Positions 1 to 12,600 of a DNA stretch of 64,000 nt are shown one piece after another. Under the pieces are notes generated by a model, which was not told the DNA's origin, ran no database searches, and was given only the letters and a program-made list of their open reading frames with translations. The DNA is from Dasyornis broadbenti (Eukaryota > Chordata > Aves > Passeriformes > Dasyornithidae). A program made the position numbers and the translations under genes. Numbering within the stretch: position 1 is the first letter of the stretch; the number at the start of each line of letters is the position of its first letter. The stretch is taken from the NCBI GenBank assembly GCA_013397935.1, contig VZRN01005851.1:1911072-1975071 (forward strand). The letters are read 5' to 3'.

Positions 1-3000
1 TTCTTCTCCTGTGGGAAACTTCACTCACTTGAAAACCAAAATATAAAGCAAGACCCATGGCTGCAGAAGTGATAGGGACAAAAGAGAGAAGCTTGCAGAC
101 CTTCCAGGCTGGCTTTCCTGCTCCAGGCAGTACCAGCACACTGTGAACCTTGAGGTAACACACCACTTCTTGGGACTGTATGAACATTGATGTAATCTTC
201 CCTATGGAAAAAGGAACACACTATTTAGACACTTATGGGTAGTTTCTAGATAGTTCGAATGAAGAGCTTTCCTCATAGACACCTGTGTACTTGTCCCACA
301 GGAAATGGAGATTTAAATGTCCTGCTTGGAACAGCAAATTCAGAGAGAGGGCGTAAGCTGGCACCTGCTGGACTATTTGGAGAATCATCACGAAAGCAAG
401 CATTAAATTCAGCAAGTACAGAAACATGGGGCTTACACAGGCGATAAACCTAATAACAGAACGGTTTCCAAAATACATGGACAAGCTCAATAATAGCAGC
501 CAAATTAGTTCTTCACTCCATAACATGTCATTTAGGACATGTCATTAGCTTAGGAATAATATTTCCCAGTTTAGTACTCCCACTAAAAAGGAAGTCACTA
601 GCCACTTCCCACTCTGGCTCAATATTTGCATTTGACACACTTGTATATTTTGATATATCACAATACTTTTTATCCTTTCTAGCAAGCTTTACTTATTTCT
701 ATGGATTTTTTCCCATTCTAGTCCAAACAATTTTGTTTCTTATTTGAGAAAATTTGTGATATTTGTATAAATAAAACTCAAATCAAAGTATTGTGAAGGT
801 TACATTGAATGTATTCTTCGTTCCATTGTCTTTGAAAGGGTATTCTTGAACCTGAGGCTGCTCCCATGTTTTCTTACTCCTTTTAATGACTTATTAACTT
901 ACAACAATCTTTGTAGTAGTAACATCCATGTACAGGAGGATACCCCATCCTCTACATTTGATCATCATTCCAAGGTTAACAGCTGGAGATTCTTTTACCT
1001 TTTACCCTTACTTTTACAGAATGATTTTGAAAAGATGAATTCAAACCACACTGGTTTCATTAATACAGTGTACTGACTTTGTTGGTCCTTTTGCCTTATA
1101 ATACACTCAGTTAATATAGACATGTTTGGAATAAAAGCCAATATAAAAATCAAGAAGATGTATGTGAAAGTCTAGACTGAAGACACCAGCTATGAATAAT
1201 ATCAGAAAAATCAAAGTGTCTGCTATGGAAATTTAAACAGCACATTGAGAAAGAAGATCTGGTATACTATCAATTATTGAACTGAACTTCAGCAATTGCT
1301 GATGAATCTTTAACAAGTTTATTGCCTTTTTGGGGTAATTTTACCAGATAGCTTCCACATCTCAGACACAATTTTTTTCTTAGGAGAATTACAAAGTTCA
1401 AGTTGATTTCTAAGGCCTACATGGTTCAGCTGCTCACTTACCTGTGTGCCTGCCCTTCCAGCACACTGAGGTCTAACAATTCTTCACACAGCTGCAGTGC
1501 CAGAATTCAGCAGCTCCCACAGGCTGCAGCTGTGGGGAACATAGGGCAGAGAGATTAGTTCGCCCTGTGGGACACAAGCTCATCTTTCTGGGCTGGTATT
1601 GAACTGAAACCGGTAGGATGTGATAGACACAGACTGATTCCTTGCTGACGAATGCAGTGCAAAAGACACCATGCACGTATCCTCCCATAACAGCTTCCCA
1701 GTGCTCCAGTCCTACCTTACAGGACTCTTTATTTCTCCGAATACTGAGTTCACAGAAGCCTGCCAACCCTGGCTAAATTAAAACAATACAAAACTTTGCC
1801 ACAGGGCTTGTTTACTGATGTGAAACTTCGCTTTGACACTATCACAAAGACAGGACACGAAATAAAAACCCAAAAACCTAATGGAAGATACAACCAAAAA
1901 AATAAAACCAGTCATGGACCAAATGGAAATAACTGCTCCTCTGATCTCAAACAGATGAGGCAAAAGGAAAGACAGTAAGAACTGTGTTTGTCAGCTCCAG
2001 AGAAAAGATATTGCAGCATTCAAACATGGAAAAGATCATCACAGGGAACAGAAAATGTTCCGTTCTCAGCTTCCATTTGGGGCAGGAAAATAACCAAAGG
2101 GTTCACAATCGTAACAAAAGGTAAGAATTTGAAGAACAGATTTTATAGAGCAAATTATCTAGAGGGGCTGCAGTTCTGCCATCCCTGGATGTTTTTTGAA
2201 AGAGCTCATGCAAGATTGAAAAGATTGAAACAAGTCGTGATCATGATGTCACCTGGCAAGTTTATGTCCTTCAACGTAATAAATAGATCTATTAATCCAA
2301 CATTTTTGCTCCCTCAAGGGCAGGAGTCACAGAAGGAGCCTCTCACTTGAATATTTTTTGTGTTGGCAAATAAGTCAGTGCCAAAGGTACAAAATGAGTT
2401 CATTGCAGAAGCTATGTCCCAGCTCCACTGCTGAGCTATTTTCTCTACTGACTGATGAGGTACTCTTGCAGAGAGAATTATGTGGCACTTTTTTCCCCAC
2501 TTGAGATGATGCAAGTTCTTCAAAACTGACCTAGTTCACCACAAAAATGGATCTCTGTCACGTGGATTTAGCCCACAGGAGGAAAGGATATAGTCTAAAA
2601 TTCAGACATGAATCAATTGAATAGAGAATGTACAAGATTTTTAGGCTCATTATGACAAAATCTCAGCTCTTTGTGGCAATTCATGAAGTCATTTTCTCCT
2701 TTGTTGCTCATCTAGGTCACCAGATAATGACACTGAAATATAGCAAAGAACCAATTATGATTTAAACTGCTCAAAAACAATAACATATGACTTCTGGCTT
2801 GGACAGCACACACTGCTGAAAGTATTCAGAAGGAAACACAGTCAGAGATATTCTGTATGCACAGGTAATGATTACAAATCAGTACCTTCTCATATGGCGT
2901 GAGCATGCCTGGTGACCATGTGGTACAACTGTTTGTCAGCAGGCACCGTTCCACCAGAGCTAATGGAGTCATGCTTCATTGGCCAAGAGCTGGATTTGGC

Positions 3001-4890
3001 CTGCAGTTTTTAATGGCTCCTAGAGAAGCTGCTGTGGTTGTCAGTCTAAACTGTCAAATTCTGACAGTCTTGCCTCATAGAAGTTATCAAGTTATTCCTA
3101 ACCCTTCTCATTTCTCTTTGCTTTCAGCTGAAAGGAAGATGGTCTGTGCACCTGCTGAGATATTGAGATACATTCTGTGGCTTGGATATATCCACACAAG
3201 AACAGAATTTCTAAGTTTATAGCAGTCAGCCATAAACTTATAAAGTCATTTGACAGCCTTTCTGGGAAATTGATGTTATGAAAGGGGAAAATAATTACTT
3301 TGAGGACTGTGTGTGAGACCTGATATCTTTTGATGCCTTCAAACACTACACAGCAATGAACAACTGATAGTATAGGCAAGTTGTTTATAGCTGTGCTATA
3401 CAGACAGCTAAAATTCCCTGAGTAATGCCAGCAGTTCACATAAAAGTATCAGAGATTTATTAGGCCCAAAATTTATTTCTTCAGCTACCAAGAGAGAGGA
3501 AAAATGCAGATTTCTCCTAGTCAGATTTCTATTAGAATGGCATTTTTAACCCTGCATAGTCAAAAACACCCAAGACATTCACTCCACAGAATAAAATCAT
3601 CCCTAAAGTTAGGGGTTCTTTTTCTGGGGAGAAGAAGGTTCCCAGTTCAGCCAATGATAAACTGAAAGGGAGGGGGTGGGTATAAACATCATGGCACAAG
3701 CTTTATGATAAAATTTTTGCACACATTTAGGTGAGGTCACCTCCAGCACTTGCATGTCAGCAAGAAAATGCCTACAAAGAACCAGAAAGAGGTTGCTACA
3801 AAGAGGAAGAATTCTTCCTTTTCTAGGAACTCAGCATGATGGAGCATCTCTATCATACTACTTCATGCAGCATGGGGAATGAGCACATTGAGTTTCCAAA
3901 GCTATATTCGCTTTAAGACAACTGTGCCTAAATCTTTAGGCCACAAAACCTGACTCAGATGTTAGCTTCTAATAAACTCCATAGCAAAGGTGGCGTTTTC
4001 ATTACTTGCTTTGTGAAACTATATGCAAAAAAGGCAAGCAGAACTCAGTGATGAGCCTGCAGCATAGTATTTGCATCATTCTCATGGGAGCACACAAATG
4101 TGTGAACACCTTTTCTTCTCAAAACTTTATGTAAACGAAGTCAAGAATCACAGAGCAGAGAGTGTATTCTGTGTGGTGGAGTATCATTTGATATATAATT
4201 TAGCTAGTAGTGTGAAATAAAATAAGTCAGAGCACTACAAAAAATCATAGCCACAATGAAGCAAAGGTACTTTGTTTGTCCTTTTTCATGTATTTACTTA
4301 ATAATTTATTTGCTTGGATTTTAATATATCCTGCTGATCTAGGTAATTACGCATCAGAATATGGGAGAATCAGAGCCAGGCTGTGTTTATCTCTCTCCGG
4401 GGTATTAGCTTACAGATAACAAAACAGTTGTGCCAATTTGCCAAAAGATGCATGTATTACATTATTAGTCATTTATTAGTAATTATTGATGATGTATGTG
4501 GTCAGTACAGCTTGTAGTACCAAAAAAAAAAAAAAAAGAAAAGAAAAAAAGAAAAAGGGGAAAAAGAAAAAATTTACGTGACTGATTTTAGAGATGTAAA
4601 AATTTTGTCAAATGTACTACAAGCCCATAGAATTCTCTCATTGAAAAGCCAACAAAAATGAAACTGAAGTTAGATTTTATACCACGTCCTTTTTGAAACA
4701 AAATGCAATTATCAGGAACTCTGAATTACCCTCTAAAAAAAGATTGCCTTCCCAGGGTTACATTCTAGTCTATCACTAACACAGCATGGAGAAGTCAAAG
4801 TGTGAGGCAGAGGCACAGGGACTCCTGTGCATCCATCCTGCCTCTGTTTGATACCCACACCCCATGAAAAATGCCTTTCCGTGGCAAGAT
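1..4890. other. Non-coding flank upstream of NPBWR1
   Basis: AT-rich sequence without a recognisable exon. Open frames are short, overlap on both strands and resemble no family I know. The only clear structure is an A-rich tract near 4522-4572. On the human map the next gene on this side would be RB1CC1, but none of its exons were recognised here. Distal regulatory elements for NPBWR1 could lie here but cannot be seen by eye. Confidence 0.6.
4522..4572. repeat. A-rich simple repeat
   Basis: A run of 16 A followed by G-interrupted A tracts and a short GGGG. This is low-complexity sequence, probably a decayed homopolymer. Confidence 0.85.
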
Positions 4891-4891
4891 T

Positions 4892-5005
4892 GCAGAATCA
4901 CAGCTTAGTTTGAGTCAGAAGGAAACTTTAAAGGCCATCAAGTCCAACCCCCCGCAATAAACAGGGGCATCTTCAACTCGATCATGTTGCTCAGAGCCTG
5001 ATGTA
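4892..5005 (-). mobile_element. CR1 LINE 3'-end fragment, diverged
   Basis: The + strand reads as the reverse complement of a CR1 tail: a degenerate CAGAATCACAG block, then a TTTGAGT..GAAGG segment, then AAGTCCAACCCCC, a CAGGGGCATCTTC block and GTTGCTCAGAGCC. These blocks occur in the same order as in the other CR1 tails of this window (46595, 53881). The copy is short and diverged, with its 3' end toward lower coordinates. It directly abuts the CpG island of NPBWR1. Confidence 0.8.
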
Positions 5006-5630
5006 CAGCGTCACACTGCCCCGTGTCGGAACAGTCCCGGGGCCAGGCAGGCGCTGAATACTGAGCTCTCAGACCCAGCACGGCCAGCAGCTGTCACCTA
5101 CAGCTGGGATCTTTCTCCCCGTTGCTGCGCTGCCAGACCTCGGGAAGAGATGTGACTTCAAGTAATCGCACAAATCTCTTTCCCAGTGCTCCAGCTTCCG
5201 ACTTTTAAACCACCCTCTCTGCTGCTCACGTTACCTGTCACTCGCTGCCCAGATCGGCACGGACACGCCTGTAACTCTCAGGATCGAGCAAAGGAGCGGC
5301 ACCGGCACATCTCCGGTACGGACCTAGCACCGCATCCCCCTGCTCCGGGAGCCGCAGCCGGGCTGGAAGAGGTCAGTGCATCCTTGCTCCCCTTTCAAAG
5401 CGCTCTGTCCAGTCGGGAAGGGGGGTTGAGTTTTGCTTTTTGGGGAGCATACCGAGGACACCGTCTCTCCCCGAGGGCAGGATGCCCGCTGTCAGGGCAG
5501 CCCCGACCCTGCGGTGCCGCCCGGTGTCGGCGTGGAAGGCGAGCGGGTCGGACCCCTGGGCTCCCAGGCGAGCGCTGTCACCCTGATATGGTTGTTCACT
5601 TCGGGGGAGCCTGCACGGCACTCACCTGTG
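4990..5630 (+). promoter_or_regulatory. CpG island, probable NPBWR1 promoter / 5' UTR
   Basis: A hand count gives about 44 CpG dinucleotides in roughly 620 bases, against an almost CpG-free surrounding. GC content is clearly higher than in the rest of the window. It ends about 220 bases before the receptor start codon, as expected for a promoter and first non-coding exon. No convincing TATA box was seen, which fits a CpG-island promoter. The transcription start itself cannot be placed. Possible donor-like sites include GTAATC at 5164, GTAACT near 5270 and GTCAGT at 5372; none is a strong consensus. Confidence 0.65.
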
Positions 5631-5788
5631 TGGGAGGAGGGAAGGGGCAGCCGCTGGGACACTTTACTACTCTCTGAGCCCTTGGCGATCTTCCTTTGCT
5701 CCCATCAGGGCGGTAGCGGGCAGCTTATGTGAGATTTTGGCGGTCAGATGTGCTGGAGGAGACAGCTTTGAGAAGAGCAGAGGTCTCA

Positions 5789-5809
5789 CCAATTTTTCCC
5801 CACTTCCAG
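5789..5809 (+). promoter_or_regulatory. Candidate 3' splice site in NPBWR1 5' UTR
   Basis: A pyrimidine-rich run (AATTTTTCCCCAC) is followed by TTCCAG, ending at 5809. This has the form of a vertebrate acceptor and lies 44 bases before the start codon. If used, a non-coding first exon in the CpG island would be joined to a second exon carrying the whole coding sequence. This is inferred from the motif only. An unspliced 5' UTR is equally possible. Confidence 0.4.
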
Positions 5810-5853
5810 GTCATCCTTACCACCACTGAGCCTAGCCATCCTCTCCAGCAGTC

Positions 5854-6837
5854 ATGGAGAATTCCTCCCTCCCTGAAATCAATTCCTCATGTGCAGACTG
5901 CACTGGGAGCGAACACGGGGGTCTGAATATGTCCACTCCTCCACTTAGCCCCAGGTACTACATCACAGTGCCTGTCATCTACTCAGTCATCTGTGCCGTG
6001 GGACTGACAGGCAACACTGCTGTCATCTATGTGATCCTCAGAGCACCGAAGATGAAAACAGTAACCAATATCTTCATCCTCAACCTGGCCATTGCTGATG
6101 AGCTCTTTACCTTGGTGCTGCCCATCAACATTGCTGACTACCTGCTCCTGCAGTGGCCCTTCGGAGAGTTCATGTGCAAGCTCATCATCTCCATAGACCA
6201 ATACAACACTTTCTCCAGCATCTACTTCCTCACTGTCATGAGCATTGACCGCTACCTTGTTGTGGTGGCCACCACCAAGTCCAGGAAGATGTCCTACCGC
6301 ACCTACAGAGCAGCCAAGATTGTGAGCATCTGCGTCTGGTCCTTTGTCACTGTCATCATCCTGCCCTTCACTGTCTTTGCTAAGATACACAAGGAGCAGG
6401 GGCGTTCCCAGTGTGTCTTCGTGTTCCCCCACCCTGAGAGTGTGTGGTGGAAAGGCAGTCGGATCTACACCTTTATTTTAGGTTTTGTCATCCCAGTGTC
6501 CACCATCTGCACCCTCTACACCACCATGCTGTGCAGACTGAGACATGTGCAGCTCCACTGCAATGCAAAAGCACTGGGCAAAGCCAAAAAAAAGGTGACA
6601 GTGATGGTGGTTGTTATCCTGGCTGTGTGCCTGTTCTGCTGGACACCCTTTCACCTTAGCACAGTGGTGGCCCTCATCACCGACATCCCACAAACTCCAC
6701 TCGTCATTGGGATTTCCTACTTCATCACCAGCCTAAGCTATGCCAACAGCTGCTTCAACCCTTTCCTGTATGCCTTTCTGGATGACAGTTTCCGGAAGAG
6801 CTTTCGCAAACTGATAGATGGCAGAACCACGTCATGA
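5854..6837 (+). CDS. NPBWR1: Neuropeptides B/W receptor 1 (class A GPCR)
   Basis: Intact 327-codon single-exon receptor; the human protein is about 328 residues. Known role of the family: plasma-membrane receptor for neuropeptides B and W, coupled to Gi/o, acting mainly in brain and neuroendocrine tissue. Visible features: a short N-terminus with three N-glycosylation sequons (N3, N10, N25); seven hydrophobic segments near 38-62, 72-96, 108-134, 153-176, 203-227, 246-272 and 283-307; GN at 53-54; D82 in LAIAD; the disulfide pair C108/C187; D115; DRY at 132-134; CWTP at 262-265; and NPFLY at 302-306. The block MKTVTNIFILNLAIADE is diagnostic of the NPBWR family. The start is supported by an in-frame TAG seven codons upstream (5833-5835) and a strong context (G at -3, G at +4). 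The C-tail after NPFLY is about 20 residues and has no cysteine, so palmitoylation there is unlikely. NPBWR2 is the alternative; convergent OPRK1 at the window edge argues for NPBWR1. Confidence 0.95.
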   Translation: MENSSLPEINSSCADCTGSEHGGLNMSTPPLSPRYYITVPVIYSVICAVGLTGNTAVIYVILRAPKMKTVTNIFILNLAIADELFTLVLPINIADYLLLQWPFGEFMCKLIISIDQYNTFSSIYFLTVMSIDRYLVVVATTKSRKMSYRTYRAAKIVSICVWSFVTVIILPFTVFAKIHKEQGRSQCVFVFPHPESVWWKGSRIYTFILGFVIPVSTICTLYTTMLCRLRHVQLHCNAKALGKAKKKVTVMVVVILAVCLFCWTPFHLSTVVALITDIPQTPLVIGISYFITSLSYANSCFNPFLYAFLDDSFRKSFRKLIDGRTTS

Positions 6838-7255
6838 AGCCAACACAACCCTCTGTCCTGTCCTATGTCCCTCTCACAGTCACCTGCTTTTCCTGGGTGA
6901 TTCCAGTCCAGAGAGTGCTTTGTCTCCAATTTCCTTGTGACAGCCTGCAGGGCTTCAGATTGTCTCACTACCCAAGACACAAACTGGGGCCAGGTGGATA
7001 ATTCTCAACTGTCCTGCACTTATTTCCTTACCACTGCTTTCCTTGTCCTTTTTTCTTTTGGTTGTTTTGTTTGTTTGTTGTTGTTTTTTGTCATTCCTTC
7101 TCTCTGATGTTCTTTCTGACCTAGATTTGTAGCTCACGGAGCTGCCACAGGTCCCTTTTCCCTTTTTAAAGATAGTGCTTTGTGAACTCAAGCCACACAA
7201 CTGTCACAATTACTGGTGATTTGTAAAGCTCAATAAAAGTGTTACTGAGTGTCTT
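6838..7255 (+). other. Probable NPBWR1 3' UTR
   Basis: Sequence between the TGA stop and the poly(A) signal region. It contains a T/G-rich stretch at 7048-7090 (TTGTTTG and TTG repeats) and no further long reading frame. The end is inferred from the signal at 7232-7237; the cleavage point itself is not visible. Confidence 0.6.
7232..7237 (+). terminator. Poly(A) signal AATAAA for NPBWR1
   Basis: A canonical AATAAA lies 395 bases after the stop codon and is followed within 20 bases by a GT-rich stretch (AGTGTTACTGAGTGTC), the usual downstream element. It is the first canonical signal downstream of the gene on this strand. Confidence 0.75.
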
Positions 7256-9581
7256 CCTTAATGATTCCTCAGCCTCTTTCCTACCTGCAGGACCTGCTTA
7301 CCCAAAGTCTTGCAAACTTAACAATATTGAAAAAGGCACAAGTCCAAAGGATAAGGAATAAACCAAGGTATTGAGCTCATTTCATTCAACAGGGGACTAA
7401 GATAAGGTAGTCAAAATCCATGATAACAGGTAAGACAGATACCAGTCTGAATTTGAGGAAAAAAGAGCAAGTCCTCCCTAGTGAATAAAACACACAGATG
7501 TGGGTTTGGAGCCACTTGCTGCAGAAAATAGCTTAACAGTGTACTTGGTCATTGCAGTTTGCAAAAAGTGCAGCTTTTGTTTATATCAGAAGTGGTGATT
7601 ACTTTATTATTCGTCATGTGTTTATGGCTGTTGCACATACAGATATTTAGGTTGTGGTCCTAGAAAACAGAATCAGAAGGTATCTTCTAAACCAGTTACC
7701 TTTTAAGGGTTTGAAAAGATCTTTCTGAAACATGGGGAATATTCTGACTTCTTCCCTTAGAAATCACAAATAACATGCAGTGGTTAGGCTACTTTTAAAC
7801 TATCTCTCACATACTTGTATTCCACTTTTTGGAAAGATTTATTAATATTTCTCTTAAGAAGGAGAAGTGAAATAAAAATAAAATTAAAAAAAAAAAATAC
7901 CCAAAAGGTAGGTTAATTTTACCTGAAGGAGGAGAGAGAGGGTGAATTTCCCTAGAATTCACATGTCCAAACACTGTATGATGAGATTTTTTTCCTCCTG
8001 TCTCATCTCCTCTTTTAGCTCTCTAAGGAAAACTACAAAAACATTGAAGACTGAGAAAATATTTGCAATTACTTAACTTTTCTCATCTCGGTGGTCTTCA
8101 GTGCACTTCCCTGCAGCAGAAGTTAAATCAGTGTAACACAATTTTTGATAGATATTTTCGCCTTTTCTAAATACAGAGAGATAGTGAAATATGGTTAAGG
8201 AATTGCATTTCCGCTTACACAGGATGGGATGATGAGTTTCAGGAGGTGCATAAATATTTGTATGGAACATGCTCCAGTTTGCAGGTTGCTCCTGAGACCT
8301 TGCACCAGGTCCTTTCCCACTGCTGCAGTTTAAAGTTCTGCCACAGGCATATGAAAAGTTTCTTTTGCTAAATCCTTCCAAAAAAAATCCAAACAAAAAT
8401 TTACTTTCAGATTTTAGTAATTATGCACATCTAATATTTATGATAGCATATAACTGAGTTGATAATTATATAATATTTCGTTATAAGACAATAATATTCT
8501 CTGAGATGGTCAGTGCTAAGTTCAATACCCTGTCTAGCTGTTATGGAAATGGAATTCCTTCTTTGGGGAATGACAGTGTTGTTCTGTTTCTTTGGAGGGT
8601 GGTTGATTTGATTTCTATCAGACACAGAAGCTAGCCTTTGAAAGATCCCACCCAAAAGGTGTGGAATACCCATTTCCACACCACATAGTGGTGCTCTGAG
8701 AACCAGTGTCCCACACTTTATCTTTCTGCCTGAAACAAAAGGTAATTAACTTTTTCCACCAGCTGCCCAGTGGACAGTCACTTGCCATAGAGAAATAATT
8801 TAGTCTGTATGGGCCACATAGCAAAATCTCTCTTTGTTTAGGCTGCTGCCACACACTCACTCCTCTTGTATTCTTCAGTCATCATGTTCACAACAACATT
8901 GCTTGCTTAAAGACTGCATACTGTTTAAAAGATAAACAATATTATTCTCAGAAAAGACATTTTCATCACCATTGTGCACTCGTTGGTTGTGACCCTTCCC
9001 TGAAAACTGACAAATGCCAATGAAATACAATTCCCTGTCAAACAGTCACCTTAGTGGCACAGATTTGAACACTCTTTGTGATAGTGACCCCCTAAGTGCT
9101 TTGGTCATGCTTTTTAGGTCATGTAGTTACATTTGTCTCATCACCTGTCATGGCTTCTTTTTACCCCAGAAATGTTATTGAAACTTAGGTAGCTTTGTTG
9201 TGCTTCTGAAAAACCTACTCTGTACCTATACATCAAATGTATCTCTAAGATGCTGACTGATAGTAACTGTAAGTTATAAGAACAGTCTGATTTGTATTTC
9301 ATTTTTACCTAGTTTTGAATACCAAAATTTTAACTGCTCCTGAACAATTTAGTATGTTTCAAGTTTTTAAATATATAAACATCTTTGTAATCTAGATCAA
9401 TGTGGAGAGGGTTCTTCAATATCTTTCTATTTCTCAGGAAACAGGAAAGCATTTTAAAGTTATGCCTTTCCTCTTAGTCAATGTTTCATTTCTTTGTCTT
9501 CCCCATGTTCATTTTTGCTTTCCAAAGGGGAAAATATGAGAAGAATTATCTACTAGCAAATTCCACTTCAAAGTATCTTGG

Positions 9582-9643
9582 NNNNNNNNNNNNNNNNNNN
9601 NNNNNNNNNNNNNNNNNNNNNNNNNNNNNNNNNNNNNNNNNNN
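9582..9643. other. Assembly gap (62 N)
   Basis: A run of N. True length and content are unknown. Flanking sequence is ordinary AT-rich DNA. Confidence 1.
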
Positions 9644-12600
9644 TAAATTAGAATCATGAAAAATGCAAACAGAATATCATCTGTGGTAAGCACAATCCTT
9701 CCCTAAATTTCTTTTCCTTCTGAAGCCACATCTTACCCATTCTTCATAGTAGGGTGAACATCTGAGAAGAATTCACTGTTTCTCGAAATGTCTGGAGTTT
9801 TCCCAGGGTTGTGGGTCACAGAGCAGGCGGAGGCTTGAGCAACAGCCCAGCTCTGACGTGGGTGCTCAGCTCAATGTCATGCATTGGGCAGGACCCACCT
9901 TGCACAGCTGTGCTCTCTGCAGTGCCCATGTCATGTCTGGGAGCCTACCCCACTGCAGGCATTGCAGATTGGCATCCACCTGGAGGAGGAAGTTGAGCAT
10001 GGAGAGCAAGGGAGGGTTCTGAGTGGTAGCTAAGGCCCCCTCGTATCTTGCAGAGCTTCAATATTTAGTTATTCTTTCAGCATATTCCCTTTTTGTTTGG
10101 GAGACAGAACATTCTAGGGGAGCCTAAATGTGACCCAAGCCAGCATTCAGCAGGAAAGGGAGAGGTTCAATTTTCAATACTGCTGGTCAGCAAGGATGAC
10201 TTGGTGTTGTATAGAAATTAAACTTTGGCTCCCAGAGCAGCAGTAGGTGATAACATAACAATAAATTTGCTCCCCTTAAGCAACTTTTTTATCCTTGAAG
10301 GAGGAATTTATGCTCCAGTTCAGCCCATGTTTAACCAGCTATAGCGAAATTTAACAGTGTCACGTTGTGAGACAGTAGAGTTGCTGTAAGGAAGTATTTT
10401 ATATGTATGAAACTATTTTTTATATATGAAAATGATTAAAATAAATTAATTCATTTTCTCCACAGTGTAACTGTATCTTGCAACTGATATTGTAGATATT
10501 TGACACAGACTTCCGAAGGAAAGCAGAGAAAATAGAAAAACAGCTTACATAGATAAATACAATAGAATTAGGTTTTCTGGTTACTTGGGCTTCATCCTTT
10601 TACTCTGTATCACTCTGAATGGTGTTAAATTCAGCATTTTGAACTATTGGCCACTGCCTAAAAACACGCAGCAAATTTTGGGGGTGGGGGGGTTACTTGT
10701 GGGGGAACAAGGTGGAAGGAGTAGACAGAGCTGTATTCTCAGGACTGTGATTAGTTAGAGTGCAAGCAGCATATACTTGTATGATGCCAGATGCCTTGCT
10801 CTGCAGAAAGCAGGGATGAGAAAAGTTCTGGGACCCAGAAGGGTCTGAGCCTCAGATAAGCACAAAGGATGACAACAGGTGTTTGCTGGTTTGGTTGCAG
10901 TAAAGCCTCATAAGCCAAGGTGGGAGAGAACAGTGTCATTTTTTTCTGTTTAAGTCAGTATTCAGCTTCCCACATGCCAAAATAATGTGATTAAACAGAA
11001 CCAGGCCTCCAGTTTGTGGCAGACGGTCAGGACCAAATATTCTCAATGCCTTGACTTCTAGAGACACGCACTGCTTTTCATGAACATCTCCCTGTAGTCT
11101 CTATATAGCAAGCTATAGAGACACAGAGAGTAATACCATGTGTGACAGTCAAGCACCCCCTCAGCCACAAAACCTCAGTGCGTGTGTCCCTCAGTGGCTA
11201 GACACATCCTGGGAGCTCTGGTTAAAGATATCTGGCAAAACAGATATTCCTTCAGGACCACGAGTTTTCTATAAACTGAGTTTTAAAATCACCCTGCATA
11301 TTTTCCCAGCAACAGCACAGTTGCCTGGCTGCTCCTGAGCCAGCTACCCCAAACCCAAAGCTGATGCTGACCACCACTCCTAAGAATGTTTCCAGTTCCT
11401 GCTTCTTTTAATCCATGAAAAAGATACTTTCTTTCTAATAAAACTTTCGAGAGTGAAATCTTCCACAGTTTTCTTGTACTTTGCCAAACTAAATACTCCG
11501 ATTTCTTAAGGAAATTAATGCTCTATTTTTAGGTCTAATATTTTTAGTAATATTTTTGTCATAAGGACTTTATCTTAAATGAAGAATACATTAATTTTGC
11601 CTAGTTATATTTGAGCAGATGGAGTTTTCCCCTATGAGTTCAGAAGTTCTGAAATTTTCAGAGCCTGGAAATACAGTAAACATTCCTTCTCCAGAGACTA
11701 CTCCCATGAAGCCCCGTTCAATGGCATGACATCCAAAATCTTAAAAATAAAGCAAAATTAAATTAATTTCTAACTAATCAAAGAGACAAAAAGGGTCTTC
11801 TATTCACCCAGTGCAGAAAGCAGATGAAACAGCAGTTTATAGGCTTGAATTTAACAGAACAACATTTAGTTGTTGTCTAACACACACAGCACAACATGCA
11901 GCTCCTGTATGGCAAAACTCCTGTATGTTCACATGTGCAAAGCAGAAAAGTTTTCATTTGAAAAACTGTGATTCTTTTGCTCCTTCTGGTAAGCAGCTGC
12001 TTATATGAGCAGCCCAGTCGTGACAAGGAAATCTCTTAACCCTGGCTAAGGGCTAGTTTCTCACCAGTGTCACTAAGGATCTTGCAGACAAACTCATCCC
12101 AGTTATTTGGTCCCCAGCCCCCTCAGCTTGTTTGGCCTCCTTGCACTTTGAAATAGTTCCATTGTGGACAACACAAAAATTTTCTTTCTCAACAGAGCAA
12201 GTCCTTTATGTTGCTTTGCCAATTTAAAGCAGGATTGCAACACAAAGTAACCTCTTTTTCTGCTTTACAAAGTAAAAGAAAAATAAATTAAACTCAGCGT
12301 AAGTTTTATGTATTTTCCATTTTCCCCATCTTCTTTCACAGTCATCTTTAAGAAGAATGAAAAAGAAGCACAAACCAGCAACTTCTTGCTATTTAAAGCT
12401 CCACAAATGCTTCCAAAACTTTTTCCTACTTACAAAACCTTTATACCACCAGAGGGAGTTGAAAGACAAATTATTCAGCAAATGTACTGATTGGAAATGA
12501 ATTTTGCTGTCATGCCAGATACTAAGCATGCATTTTTCTATGTAAAGTGTCTTTTATTCAAATTCATTTTTCTATGATATACAGAATTATAGTAAAATAG

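Noticed and set aside
5186..5677. 163-residue + frame upstream of NPBWR1
   Set aside because: It begins at GTG and exists because the CpG-rich island is poor in stop codons. The protein is arginine/proline/glycine-rich and resembles no family.
5983..6693. Antisense frames of 149 and 71 residues over NPBWR1
   Set aside because: Shadows of the receptor coding sequence on the opposite strand.
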